A DNA stretch of 64,000 nt from Puccinellia tenuiflora (GCA_012064385.1 QRDG01000140.1:421534-485533); one strand, 5' to 3'; counted from the first letter of the stretch, positions 22,075 through 35,419 are shown. The notes: a model not told the origin generated them from the letters alone. A program made the numbers and translations.

Positions 22075-24163
22075 GATCATGTTGTGCAGAGCAGAGACAT
22101 CATCTGTGTTTTCCTGCATTGGTGCCAACAATTGATTGATGGAACTGGCTCTGAGCTGCTGTAAGCTGCACTGCAAACCTGAAATCCGCAGACAATTTTT
22201 TGCGCAAGCATCGAATCTTTCTTGTATGTAAGCATTAGACTTCTAATCTGTGCTAGAGTTGGCACTAGGTTGACCTATTACTTATCTAGCATGACCTGCT
22301 ACTGCCTGTCTGTTGTTTCGACATAGATTATCTCCTGCTGTCATGATCGAATTTCAGCTGTTATGTGTTTGCATTATCTTGTCACCTGCGTCTTATTCTT
22401 GATTCCCTGGCCCTGAATGTCCCAGTCGAGTATTGACTTGATTCTCTAAAAGATGTTCTGCAGTATGATTTGCATCCTTTCATCACAATTTGTGGTGTGA
22501 TCGGTTCTTAGAAGCATTGAGTTGCTTTCAGACAAAAATGGCCGCAGGGCCGTAGTGTGTTCTAACCATTGACCAAACTGCTCTCATGTTTTTGTTTTAG
22601 TGCATGTACTTACACTTTAATAAAGTAGCGTCAACGTCAGGATTGTGTGTATAAGCAACCAATATATGACAGTGACACCTAGGGTGAACTTTGGAAGATG
22701 TGAGATGGCATTTGACTGTTAGCTTTGCTTGGTTCATTTTCTCGGACCAGGGGCTTGGAGTTTTACTCTTGCACTATAGAGTCTTGGCAGTTATGTCTTG
22801 AAATCTTTTATCCATGGACTTGCTGCCACAATGCCCAAGGGGCCATATTTTACTTGAGGCGAAGTCACATTAAGAAGTTCTTTAGAATTTTTGGTAAAAA
22901 AATCCGACCATTAGCGAACAGGTGCAAAAATCGTTAAATGTTTTTTTTTGAATGCGTTAAATGGGTTTTAAACAAACGGGCTACAGCACGAGTTACATAC
23001 CTGGGCCAACGAGCTGTGGCGACGGAGGCCACAGGAACTGTTTTGGAGTTCGGGAGCCCAGCTTTGATCTGCCGCGTGTAGCAAGGGCTGTCCGTTTGGG
23101 GCCGCGCTACACACGTCTCCCGCCAAACAGGTGGACATGCCCGGTTTGGTCCTTTTCTTTATTTTGGCCATTTTATCTTATTAACGTATAAATTACTGCT
23201 ATCTAATTCTAATACTCAAATAAATTCTATAATAATTGAAATAACTGCCATACTTCACATAATAATTCAAATTTACATGCAATATAATTCTAAAACTCGA
23301 TAAATTGTTCAACACAAGAAATCAAATGAAAACTACTTGGTTTCTTTGTGGATCCACACAACTTATCAAATGACACACATATCAAAATTCAAATAAAATA
23401 CTGCTAAAAAAGCAAACGAGTTAATATTCCGTCGTGTGTGCAGTGTGTGTGCACGTTGTACTCTCTCAAAATAAATACCATACCTTCATAAAAGAAAACA
23501 TTAAGGGAAAAGTTTGTACACTACACACTACAATGCATGTATCGTTTCGTGATTATATACACCAAAATTTTGAACAATGTTGCCACTTTTTACCGATATG
23601 TTATCCATGATGGATAAGCAAGGGCAAAGTTTCACTTCCATCAATGCTATCATGTAATGGTTTCTTATAGCTATGTATCGATTGGTGTACTGGCCAAGGC
23701 ATTACCCAAAATAAATAAATTAATCCTCTAATGGTAAAGCTTTAATTTCTCTTTAGTTTCATCTTCACACACTAATGTTGTAACTTTTCCATTTGACCGT
23801 GCCTGCCAAGTTGACGCCACACATGATTTGCGGAGTTGACCATCTAGAGAATACTATCACCTCAACGTCGCTTAGACCAAACTTGCTTATACTGCCACGA
23901 TTCTTATTTGATGTTGTTTAGAAATGTCTAACATAGCTTTGATAACTTTGACCGCTATAATACACCAAACAATATGCATTTCCAAATGTTATTCCTAGGC
24001 TTCTTGGGAAAATATTGTAATCTCATTATATCTCTTAGAAAAGCTTACAATCACCAGAACTAATAGTCATATGTTTTAGTAAAATAACAATGAAAAATGT
24101 AAAGTGGTGCCGACCGGCTAATATAATTAGACTAGACTTTAAAAAATGATTTAAACCTGGAGT
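22075..24163. other. MCTP 3' UTR followed by AT-rich intergenic DNA
   Basis: The first 150-300 bp are probably 3' UTR. Beyond this I find no gene. A GC-rich patch at about 22970-23150 carries only short chance frames. Confidence 0.5.
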
Positions 24164-25204
24164 TGAAGTAGCAATCTTGCAATCAATAAATATTATTTGT
24201 CGAATTCCCACTCGTCCTTTCCCAACCACTCATTCATGAACGGTGACCTGGATGCCACCAAGCAGTTTTTGTCCTAGCCGGGACATTGTTCCTCTCCCAA
24301 GATGCGCTAAAAATGTGTAATAGTGAGGAGAAAATAATTGAATTCTTTCTAAATAATCTTACGGACATGTGACGATCAAGTGCTTCAACAGTTCTAGTCA
24401 ACTAATGAAATTAGGTGGCAATGGTACAGATACTCTAAAATTGAATAGGAGGTCGCGACAAAAAGAGTATAATAAAAATAAAAATTGCTTACAATCTTAC
24501 AATTAATAGGTAGGGAGGAGATTTCAACCCGTTCCCGATCTTCAACGCGCCTTCATCTCCTTTGACGATCCCCAGTTGGCACGAATAAATACCGCTCTTC
24601 TACCAAGACACGCTATAAATGTGTATGGTGAGAAGAAAATAATTGTAATTATTTGCTACTTAGTAAATTATGTTTAGTAGTGTCGGTTAGATAATTTAAT
24701 TAGAGAAAAATAACACAAATGATGCAAAATTGCATAGGGAGTTGCAACGAGAAAATAAAAAGATGTAAGAATTAATAGGAGTAGTATTTACCCAACCCAT
24801 CTAGCTTATTTTTCATTGAAGTATTGTATCATCTTCTTGGTCAAAATATAAGGGGAGTCGAGAGGAGATTTTAGGCCTTTTTCGATCCGTGGTGCATCTT
24901 CATATGTTCTTTGCAGACTCCTAGCTGATCACATACCCATGGCCACTGCTGTCGTCCCGACATCAGCTATATATGGTTTTTATGGTGAATAATTAATCAA
25001 AAATTTCTCTTTAACAAAAAATGAAGGGCTTATAACCGTCAAGTGGTTCAACGGCGTTAGTGAACTAACGGAGTTAGACGACAACGGAAGAAATAGTCTA
25101 AACTTGAAAAGAGAGTGGTAAAAAACAATAATACTTGAATGATAGAAATTGAATTGCTCACAATCTTCAATTAATACAGACTAGTATTTTCCCAACCCCT
25201 CATT

Positions 25205-25251
<47 letters not shown>

Positions 25252-25320
25252 AGTCTTCTTCTCTGAGGCTCTTGGTCAAAAGATAAGGGGAGTAGGGAGA
25301 AGATTTTAGGTGACTTCCAA
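24164..25320. repeat. Degenerate direct-repeat array upstream of the TGA gene
   Basis: Several phrases recur in the same order. A gcaatcttgcaatcaata-like phrase occurs near 24170, 24490, 24764 and 25157. The phrase aagacgcgctaaaaatgtgta (variants) occurs near 24298 and 24608. A tcaagtg-ttcaac phrase with following aactaa-ga-ttag occurs near 24378 and 25040. A ggtcaaaa-ataaggggagt phrase occurs near 24840 and 25274. Offsets are about 305 and 667 bp, so units have been partly deleted. No coding content is visible. Confidence 0.65.
25207..25248. repeat. (TC)21 microsatellite
   Basis: A 42 bp uninterrupted TC tract about 260 bp upstream of the TGA start codon. Confidence 0.97.
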
Positions 25321-25482
25321 GGGAAAAGCTGCAGCGCTTTCTTTATATCTTTGGTGCCAAGTATAAAAGAAGAGTGCAAACAGAAGTCGGTTTTGCAATT
25401 AATGTCTGATTTTGTATCCTTTTGCTAGAGATGTGCATAGTGTGAAGAGAGAGAGAGGAGAAACAAAGAGACGAGGTGGAGG

Positions 25483-25590
25483 ATGGTCAGGGCCTTCATA
25501 AGGGCTTCATGGGGAGCTTCAGAGAAGAACACCACCATCACCAACCCTTGGAGATCCCCCTTGGCTTCCGGAACACCTCGCCGCCGATGA
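25483..25590 (+). other. Possible overlapping uORF in the TGA leader (35 codons)
   Basis: An ATG at 25483 opens a frame (MVRAFIRASW...) that runs past the proposed main start at 25509 in another frame and stops at 25588-25590. A second, very short uORF (MCIV) lies at 25431-25445, in frame with the main ORF but closed by a stop. If the transcript starts upstream, both could lower translation. Whether they are in the transcript is unknown. Confidence 0.4.
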
Positions 25591-27335
25591 TCGCCTCCGC
25601 CTCCATGTAAGTTGATTATACGAGCTATACGTTTTCCCCTTCTGATTTGGCCTTTCCAGAGTTCTCTCTTTGAGTCTCCACACAAAGAGAGAACGCTAAG
25701 ATGTGGCTTGCTTGGTTTCATAGGCTAGCTAGGAATTCACCAACTCTACACTGATTGATTCCCTCTAGTTGTCTGTTCTCACCTTTTGGTTTCGTTGCTT
25801 CCCTGTAGGTTTAATTTTATTTTCTCAGACACGTGAAGGAAATTGTTCTTATGTCAAGCATATAGGTTTTAGTTTAATTAGAAAATCGATCAGGATTGTT
25901 TCCATCATTTTGTTGCATCTTGTGGAGTTAATTTGGGTTTTCAATTGCTTTGAAGAATTCATACATGGACATGCATACAGGAGGAACTAGCTAGAGAGAA
26001 CATGTATCATTATGTCGAATTGTTTACCTAGTGATTAGTTAGGGAGATCACGGAAACAGTTTAGAGGCCGAGATAAGGAAAAAGAAGGACAACAAATTTC
26101 CAAATAATAGGATATAATTCTTTCGTTGTAGCTTTCAGCAAGTAGCTAAGATCAAAAGTTTTTTAATGGAATCCTCACACCGACTCTTCTATCTGCTCCA
26201 TTAAAGAAAAGCTGTGCCTCTACTTGCTTCCTAATGTATTCAACCACTGATTACTGCTTGTTCCATCATCCAATTTTTCTTTTCTAGGAGCAAGGAGTCG
26301 ACGAGCTACGACATGGCGGATTTCGATCAAGCAGCAATATTTCTCTACCTAGATGGTCATGACCCACAGTCGATTCAAGAACAACGACGTAGGTTACTGA
26401 AAAAAAATCCTCTCAGTATATATCCTCCACTTTTGTGTTCAAAGTTCAATATTTATCGTGTTTCATTATACACCAACTGGGCATGGCTCCCTTTTCCATG
26501 TTTGTGTGTATGCACATATATGCTTAATCGGCCGGTTGCTGTGTCTAAATTCTTTCTTGGTTTCGTGTGTTTTCCCCTTCATGATCTGTTCCTTCTTGGG
26601 ATTTATTTGGTAATTCTCCCTGTGTGAAGAGTGTGACATGTAACAGACTCTCCCTCCCCTTTGTAAGAGCTTGATCTTAAAGAAGCTATAAATATTCCTT
26701 CTTTCCATTTCTCTCACATTCCTTTCCATTTGCACCTTCTCATGCACTCTGTTGAATTGTAGCCCCATAAGCATGCGTCCCCAAGTGTTGCTATACAAGT
26801 ACTGCATATGTAGTTAAGATCGAAAACACTTTCTTCAAGCACGAATTAATCTTATTTCTGGATTAATTCTACTAGCTAATTATTCTAGCTTCCATAGCAC
26901 TGTGCTGCTGTGCACCTCTCTCTCTCTCTCTCTAGACTCTAGCTATGAGGTCCTGAACACAAAATTACCTTGTGAATTAATTAATCCCTTGTTTGCTTTG
27001 CAGAGACTCTGAACATCTTTCCCTCCCAGCCCATGCATGCCGCTGAGCCACTCAATCCTGCTGTGAAGGTACGTACGCCTACGCGTATGCATGCAAATCC
27101 CGTAATAGTATATAGATACACATATGCTTAATTGGATCGACATGGGTGTGGTGAATAAATAATGTTTAGATTAATGGCGGCGCGGCCATGCTCGCTAATG
27201 GCGGTAACCCGCAGCAGGCGTCTCCCAAGAGGCCTGAACAGCAGCAAGGTGCCGTCGGCCCCAATGCAGCACCCTTGTCTAATTCAGCAAAGGACAGCAA
27301 GAACAGTGCTACTCTCATCAAGGTATATATATACA

Positions 27336-27383
<48 letters not shown>

Positions 27384-30300
27384 GATTCCTCCATTTCTCT
27401 AACATGCTTTTATAAAATGTGGCTTGTAGAAGGAAGGAACCAGCAGTGGAAAGGGTGCAACATCGTCTAGCACAGACCCAGAGAGGGAAGGGACCAGGAG
27501 AACACAAGACCCTAAGGTAAGCTAGGCTAGCCAGTGATCTTAACAACTAATTAAGCTTTTGTAAAACAAAATGTATATTTTAAGCCTAAGAAAGTAACTA
27601 AATTAATTAGGAGACGGTGAACAGTCATTTTCTGCAGGGCAGGGCGGCAGGCAGGCTACACATACATACATAGTAGTTAACCCTAGCTGCACATATGTTA
27701 TGACTTTTTGACTTTGACATGTGTGTTTATTTATATATTTGCATGTCGCAGACACTGAGAAGGCTTGCACAGAATAGAGAGGCAGCCAGGAAAAGCAGGC
27801 TACGGAAGAAGGTGAGTCAGTCAACCAAGAAACTCCATAACTTAAACAAATACATCATGCATATATCAATGTTTGTACATATCTTCAGAAGCATACAATG
27901 AATACATGTGGCAAGGTTCAGACATACATACATGTATATATACACGTTAATGTTCATGGAGCTTTACATACCTCCACTGCTATTAGTCAACTACTGTGCT
28001 TTTCCGCTTGCTAAATAAATGGAGTCTCATTGTCTGCTAGTAGAGATTAAATGAGTTTCGTGATGTAGCAGTTTTTGGCTCTTTCTTTGGGACTTATGTG
28101 CTCAAGGATATCTTTAGTTTCCTGAATTTGACAGACCAGCTAGCGCGAAACCACTATGTTACTTTCCAAAGGTATTATCTCTATATACGTTTTACTATTA
28201 ATTCCCTGGTGCGCAATATATTTTCAACCTGATCACGCCCTGTCTGCTTGTCTCTCTAGATATTAATAGTGAGTAATACTCAAGTAAACCTCTCAAGAAT
28301 TATTTGATTGATGCACATATGCCAATTCCCACCCATTAGTTGTTTTTCGGTTCTATGCGACCAGATAAAGAAACTACACCGTAGCAGAAAAGCTTTATAT
28401 ATATGATCGAAATTCCATAGTAATATATTGAAGTTAAATATATACTTTGCTGTACATCCAGTGAACTATTAATTATATCTTTTTCTCACAAATAGAAGCT
28501 ATACTATCTAGAATATTCCTAGATCGAGGTGTCTGAAAATGAAATGGAATGTGCATTCATACCATATATGCCTGGGTGCATGATGACGTAATTAATCTCT
28601 TCATTCTGCAGGCTTACATCCAACAGTTGGAGACAAGTAGGATTAGGTTAAGCCAGATCGAACAACAGGTTCAAGCTGCAAGAGTACAGGTAATAGAAAG
28701 AGAAAAACTCCATTTAATTCTTTGATCAACTCTCTCAACTAGTGTTATCCTTTCATGATAAGTGATAACTGCATGCTAAAATAAAATGTTCAGGGTGTTT
28801 TGCTGGGCACCGGAGATCAGCACCATCAAGGCCTTCCTTCTGCCCCTTCAGTTGGTAATGAGACACTCCAAACCAATCAACCTATCCATCCTTTAGTCTT
28901 ATCAATTACTCTAGCAAGTGAAACTGATAATGCGAATGTATCTCCAATTTAGCATTTTAATTAACAAGTGATGCAATATTTAATGATAATATTCAATGAC
29001 ATCTATGACGAGCAGCTGGGATGTTTGACATGGAGTATGCGAGATGGGTGGATGAGCACAGCAAGCTGATCTTCCAGCTCAGGGGAGCGCTGAACGATCA
29101 TGCACCCGACAATCAGCTGCAGGTGATGATCGGTGGCGCCATGGCTCAACATGAAGAGTTGTTTAGCCTGAAGGCCGCAATTGCCCGGGCTGATATCTTC
29201 CATCTCTTGTGCGGGGTGTGGGCTAGTCCCGCAGAGCGTTGCTTCCTTTGGTTGGGTGGGTTTCGGCCGTCAGAGGTGATCAAGGTACGACAGTTTGATT
29301 GTTTTGCAAGGAGTGGTGTGGTATTCTCGGGGTTCATACATATATTGTTTGCATGCACCGTCTAGTTCATCCAAATGTTCAAACTAGTGGAGAAAGAAAG
29401 ATAATATATTTCAACACCCCCTCGCGCCTAGGCTCCACCAGACCATTCATCTGTGATCGATGTAGTCTGCAACTATTTCTGTTGATAGTACGCTTGCTGA
29501 GTCTTGACCTCGAGACCTCTTGGCTCTGATACCATACGAAATTGCAAACGCTAGCGACATAATCAAAATGTGCGAACAATTAAATCAATAATGGCGGGCA
29601 ATATCTTCCAACACAAAATCTCACTTAACTGAATGTCATGTTCTGGTACAGCTTCAATGTGTTATGTATCAAACACGCGCCTGGGATTGGGTATAAAATT
29701 CTGAGCCAATTGGAATATGAAGCTAGGGAATAAAATTCTTGCATGTATATTTTGATCTAAGCCAGACCTCGATTGTGTAACAAAATGTATGAATACCCAT
29801 AAGTAGAGCAATAAATGGGCGGTGCGTCATGGTAGACCCTATTATCGGGGGAGGAGATGGGTGGGTTTGTACTTATATATATTATTTAAAATTCCTTTAA
29901 CTTTTTAAAGAGGGCTGTCATGCTTCTTTAGCCTACTCACCTTGGGTTGAAGACCTAGTAGCTCATGGCTGGTCTCTATGCTCAGATGTGGAGTTGTAGC
30001 ATCATAAGTAATCATGGTGCCACATTTAGACTCAGTTGCAGTTGCTAAATTGTGCAGGGCTATACCTGTCTATAATCTTCTTTTGTGGTAAAAATAGATA
30101 AAAAACACTGAAATAGCAAACATGATTAGGGGAAACATGATTACAATAATCCATCACAATTCAAAACACGGACTAACCATGTGCACGAGATCATACGGCC
30201 GGGGAATCTTAATGTCCCAACAAAAAGAATGATGCAACTAATTGATATCCATGTGGCTTATTCATTTTTTCCTAACCGGTGCGAGGTTTAATTTGGAAAG

Positions 30301-33300
30301 GTGAGCGTCTTATGTCCAAGATCATTTAGTTTTCCCTCCTAGCTAGAGTATCCACCAAATAAGATGAAAATTTTACTTACAACTAGGGCCGCAAATCCTG
30401 TATTGTATTGGTATATTATAAAGCTACTGATTTAATCCGGTTTAAAAGTTCAGAATTCCAAATTAGTAAAATTCATTTGATAATGTAACATAGCTCCTGA
30501 CTAACTAAACAAGATCCTATAGCATAAAACTATCAAGAAATATTTCATGGTTCATGCATACATCTTAACAACATTGTTCTAAATGAGAAGGAATCACACA
30601 TTTCTAGCCTATTCGGTTTTATTCTATATCCCCAGCCACACTCCCCAACTTATATATAGTATTAATTTGCATGAGAATTTGGGCAAGTAAATTTGGGGCC
30701 TGTTACCCCCATGACCACTCAAAATAAAGTTCTTTTCCCCTATGGTGGTACCTAACTTGGTCCCATTTTTGATAGACAACTATTTATCTTCTCAGATTTG
30801 ATGAAAGATTCCACCTTCGTGTCTGACATTTCAGGTCAACAAATATTTGACATATAAATATCGGCATGTCAATTCTTGATCCACAAGACACTATTTTTCA
30901 TTTCCCTTGACCAGTTAAATCAAGAAACATGACATCCCAAACCTACCGCACGACATATCTAACATGATATTGACCCTTTCCTTCCTAAAAACGGTGATAT
31001 AAAAACATCATTAGATCACACAAAGTCAGTTATGACACCACCCCTTGCAAAACACCACCCTACACCTCTCTACAAAATCCAGATAAACCGTCCACAACTT
31101 CATTTGCACCTATGTGAACTTTATGAATTCTGAAGCCCTATAAGTGTGAGGGATGGATGGAGGGACGGAGAGGGAGCCATAAGAATTAAGATTCTTTGCA
31201 CGTTCTTCTAATTCAGACCTCAGAAGTGGACTTCCTTCTATTTAGTTATCAACCCAACACAATCACTTTTAATAACCATTGGGTGACTATCAACAACGAT
31301 GGCACCTAAATTCCTCCAAGGCAACAATCTCTGTAGTGGTTGATCTAGTCAATCTTCTCCATCACATTTTCGATCTTACGACTTCACAAGATTTTGGTTT
31401 GACAATGAGAGATTTGTTAACTCAAACGTTGCATCAAGGACAATACGGTCGCGTAGAGATTACACCGGGCCTTTGCATAGTTTGCGAAGCACATAACCGA
31501 ACGACTTTACATGATATGAATTTGGTCTAGACTTTAACTGTCTATTTGTGGTAAAGAACATAAACTATATGGTGACCTTTTTTTAGAAAATGAAAGTTTC
31601 ATTACCCCATCCTCTCCACCATTGATGCATATAGCCATTTATTTATTACTCACTCCGTTCCTAAATATAAGATGTTTTAGCCTTTTTTCAGATTCACATG
31701 TATCTACATGTATTTAGACACATTTTAATGAGTATGTTCACTCATTTTAGCCCGCATCTGCTCAACATATGAAGTACATAAAACCTCATATTTAGAAACG
31801 GAGGGAGTACATGCCAATAATCATGATAAAAAGCCTAACCATTTGGCATATAATTGTTATGTTTCGCTGACCACCTTAATTAATTAGATATGTACAAAAG
31901 CCTTAACCTTACCAAGTCTTCCAAAGAAGTTACATTATTAGAAGCGTGTGTCCAAGTAATACTGAATCCAAGGCTGGTTAGATCGAGTGACAACTTCCAA
32001 ATAATTTTTCCATCGGAATGAGCTTCTATTGTCTTGCTTGCTGTTTTATTCTCCACCAACTCCAGCCTCTGAAAAGCTCCAAAACAACGTAATTAAGTTC
32101 CCCTGTTTAAATTACCCGGTCAATAACTCAAGAGGTCCCTTAATTGATTCCATATTTGAAAAAGGCTTGGCCTAATGTGGTAGGAGGCCCAGGCACTTGA
32201 TGGAATAGTTTAAAGTTGAGATGAATGGAAAAACAAACATGCATTTTTGGATGCATATGCATTGGCGCTGAGACATGTATATGGACGATTGATTGGGGAG
32301 TAGGTAATGTTGGACAGAAACATGTGTAGGAGAGGTTGCATTCGTGATGGAGATGTTTTTCCATAATAAATAGCGATTTGTGTGAGCTTATTCTACAAAT
32401 AATATATCCATCTTAATCTTGCCATATCCATCAAAGTTAGGATTACACAATTACTTAAAGGACGCACATACCTAATAATTAATTAATCTATTTAACAGTC
32501 CAGTTTATGGGTTACGTGTGCAAATCAGCAACTGTCTAATATATTATCTTCAATGATGTGTGTAGTTCTCACAAGTCATTCATCCCCCTTGTGCATGCCT
32601 CTCTAATAATATTGTAACAAATCCTAGGAAAAAAATGTCAAATACGAGTTTTTTTTGACTGTATTTTAATTTTTTTGACTGTATCAAATACGAGTTTCAA
32701 GCATACTGCCTTTCCTTTTGCCTATTGTATGAGGAACCAACTATCTTGACCTTCTAGAAGGTATATGTTTATTTTGGTGTTAGAAGGTCAGCTGCAACAA
32801 TATTCCCAAAACAAAAGATAACATAAATTCGGAGTGTCTTTTCACATGGACCTTTATGTTTCTGAGCGTACTGAGTACACATTTCAGATAGGATGTGCAA
32901 ATCATACATATGTACTACTGAAATGTGTTGTGCTTTCACTGACAATTAATTTGCGGCAAACAAGCTGTACGTACTATCTCGGCGCGATATGTTCAGAAAC
33001 ATGTGGTCAAAATAATATATTCAGAAATGTTATAATATACATATACAAATTAATTGACAGAGTATTTAAAATATATATACTAATTGCAGGTAATGTTGAA
33101 GCATGTTGAGCCGCTGTCAGAGGGCCAGCTCCTGGGCATCTACAACCTCCAGCAGTGGGTGCAGGAGACGGAGGAGTCGCTGAGCCACGGCATGGATACC
33201 CTCCAGCACTCCCTCTCTGACACCGTCGCCTCCCCGGAGCTCGCCGGCGGCAACTTCATGGGACACATGAACCTCGCCCTCAACAAGATCTCCACCATGG

Positions 33301-34065
33301 AAGGCATCGTCAGGCAGGTAATATATGTGATCACATGTGATGTGAACCCGTTACAAAGAGACCTTAACCAGGACCCGAAATGGACGTCCAGCATCACCCA
33401 CACGTGTGCACGACATCATCAACGCGTGGTTGTTGAGATCAGCATGCACGGCACGGCCCAGATGAATTTAGGTTAGGCCACCTGAGCTAGCTAAATAGCA
33501 ATTTACGTAAGTATTGTGCCAAAGTCAAACTAGGAAGGAGATCGAAGACCATCCATTCACACACGTGTGCGCTAGCTAGCTAGACGCTGCGAAAGTACGA
33601 GAGGGAACTGAAACATAGGAAGATGAATTGATGATGATGATGATTGATAAGATGGAGAAGTTGGGGTATCATGGTCGTGGAGAATTAGCTAGTGTGCAGG
33701 AAAAAAGGAGCACGCAACAGCTTTATTATATATACAGAGTGATTTTGACAGATTATTTTACACATGGTCTTATATATGTTGCCAATTGATGGAACCGTTC
33801 AAAAGTTGACATTTTCTCTTAACCACAGTTAGATGAACAATAATTGTTCAAAGTGGTTAACGTTTCTTTCTGGCTCCTACTGTTGCAGGCAGATGGGCTG
33901 AGGCAGCAGACCCTGCACAAGCTTCACCAGATGCTGACTATCCGGCAGGCCGCCCTCTGCTTCGTCTCCATCGCCGACTATTTCCACCGCCTCCGTACCG
34001 TCAGCACGCTCTGGGCTGCCAGGCCGCGGCACGACGAGCAGGGGCAGGGTCCGCCGCCGTCGTAG
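25509..34065 (+). CDS. TGA-type bZIP transcription factor with DOG1 domain (11 exons, 458 aa)
   Basis: Nuclear DNA-binding protein of the TGA clade, which binds TGACG/as-1 motifs and works with NPR1-type or ROXY glutaredoxin partners. Exons: 25509-25606, 26288-26388, 27004-27068, 27170-27322, 27430-27516, 27752-27811, 28612-28689, 28794-28854, 29016-29284, 33090-33317, 33889-34065. The sum is 1377 nt. The long N-terminus has a His run and FLYLDGHDPQSIQEQRQTL. The basic region LAQNREAARKSRLRKK is at about residues 173-188, followed by a leucine zipper (189-214). The DOG1 domain starts near residue 238 with YARWVDEHSKL and ends near residue 445. The N-terminal extension points to the TGA9/TGA10 clade, which acts in anther development; this is inferred. 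The start at 25509 is the first in-frame ATG after an in-frame stop at 25443. Intron 9 is 3.8 kb and holds a Stowaway MITE. Confidence 0.92.
26916..26933. repeat. (CT)n tract in TGA intron 2
   Basis: About 18 bp of CT repeat shortly before exon 3. Confidence 0.9.
27341..27380. repeat. (CT)20 microsatellite in TGA intron 4
   Basis: A 40 bp pure CT tract that starts 19 bp after the donor of exon 4. The intron is only 107 bp, so the tract makes up over a third of it. Confidence 0.97.
29400..29700 (-). mobile_element. Retrotransposon relic with a primer-binding-site-like sequence in TGA intron 9
   Basis: The plus strand carries gctctgatacca at 29523-29534, the reverse complement of the tRNA-iMet primer binding site typical of plant LTR retrotransposons. 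The context before it (caccccctcgcgcctaggct) also resembles known elements of this kind. No LTR pair or coding domain is visible, so this is at most a fragment. Confidence 0.4.
31649..31807. mobile_element. Stowaway MITE, 159 bp, in TGA intron 9
   Basis: The left end reads ctcactccgttcctaaatat and the right end atatttagaaacggagggag, which are inverted counterparts. TA lies on both sides (31647-31648 and 31808-31809). The interior (acatgtatctacatgtatttagacacatttt) is typical of Triticeae Stowaways of the Thalos type. Confidence 0.93.
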
Positions 34066-34740
34066 AAGAAGGAGAAGGTCCAGAGGAACAACACCAGCAT
34101 GCAGCAGCAGTGGTTGCAAGATTTAGACAAACCAATTGAGCGGAGCTATCATGCATATGCGCATGCACACCGGGAAAGACGGTGTACATGCATCCGTGGG
34201 CGTTTCAGCTCTTTGATCTTCAGATGTGAAACTTGCAACTTAATTTTGTAAGCTGTACATACAGTGTTAGCTGCTAGCTTTAGAAGAATGCTAGGGTATA
34301 GTGGTGACTTAATTAAAACCATTTCTCTTCCTAGCGACTTATTTTCACCAGCTATTGGATAAGTTAAGTTTCATTGGAGCAAATCGAGTTGGCTAAGGGT
34401 ATTTCTAATGTTTTTTAGATGGTATTTATAATGTTTGCATGAGGGTCACTGCATTATCTGAGTTGTTTGATCACTATCTTGTCGTATGATTATAGTTTAT
34501 ATAGTAACAAAACTACACCAAGAAACAATTAAGGATTTCCCATAAAATCCAAGGTCAAAAAACTTAAATGTACATATATAATTTTGACAATTTTTTAAAC
34601 GATCAGACGTGCATTCTTGAACTTTTCAAAAAATATTAACTTTCTACGCTTTTCTTGTATGTATTTATTATTTAAATGTTAGTTGTGCTAATTAGACGGG
34701 GATGGTGGCTGGAAGAACAATATTGTCACTAAGGCAAAAT
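34066..34740. other. TGA 3' UTR and AT-rich spacer
   Basis: Probable 3' UTR to about 34270. No gene or repeat is seen after it. Confidence 0.5.
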
Positions 34741-35240
34741 ATTTTACCTTTTCAATACTTAAGCAGAAGGTGCATTGGCAATCTTATTTGCAATGTTAAA
34801 TCCATATTTGTGTCAGTTTTGTTCATGATATCATGAACGTAATTAGCCATGGAAATGGCCCATGACTTTGGTCATTTGGTTTGAAAGCCATGAATCTTCT
34901 TACATAGTCCATTTTGTGAAGACTTAAGAAAAACATTTGTGGTATTGCAAGTTTATCATTTTTCCATTAAACTAATATATAAAAAAACATTTGTGGCAAC
35001 AAAAAAAATAGTGAAACCTAGCTACGTCCAAAACATCTTGGAATCTCACTTTTACAATTTTGTTTATAATGTTAAAACCCATGTTTGTGCTAATTTTTGT
35101 AAGGAAATCATGAACTTAGCCATGGATATGGCCATGATTTTGGTCATTTGTCTGAAATCCATGAATCTTCATACATGATAGCCCATTTTGTGAAGACTTT
35201 TTTTAAACTTTTGTAATTGCAAGTTTATAATTTTTGTTCG
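34741..35240. repeat. Two diverged tandem copies of a roughly 270 bp non-coding unit
   Basis: Shared phrases in both copies are tagccatgga-atggcc, ttttggtcattt, catgaatcttc, cccattttgtgaagact and attgcaagtttat. They lie at 34849-34955 and 35115-35230, an offset of about 270 bp. A third, shorter relative occurs at about 42413-42511 beyond the copia element. Confidence 0.7.
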
Positions 35241-35379
35241 AAACTAGTACACTAAAAATGAATCTTTGCGTTGGTTTTGAGATTTCTTGAGTTTTCCTTA
35301 ATGTGATTTTTTTTCAAAACTGTCAAATTGTTTGCATGACCATTCATACATAGGGGGTGAATTTTCGACTTAGGGGGTG

Positions 35380-35382
35380 GGT

Positions 35383-35413
<31 letters not shown>

Positions 35414-35419
35414 GGGGGG
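35380..35419. repeat. (GT)n tract followed by a run of 23 G
   Basis: A GT microsatellite (35380-35397) passes directly into an uninterrupted G run (35397-35419), at the truncated left end of the copia element. The run length may be affected by sequencing. Confidence 0.9.
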
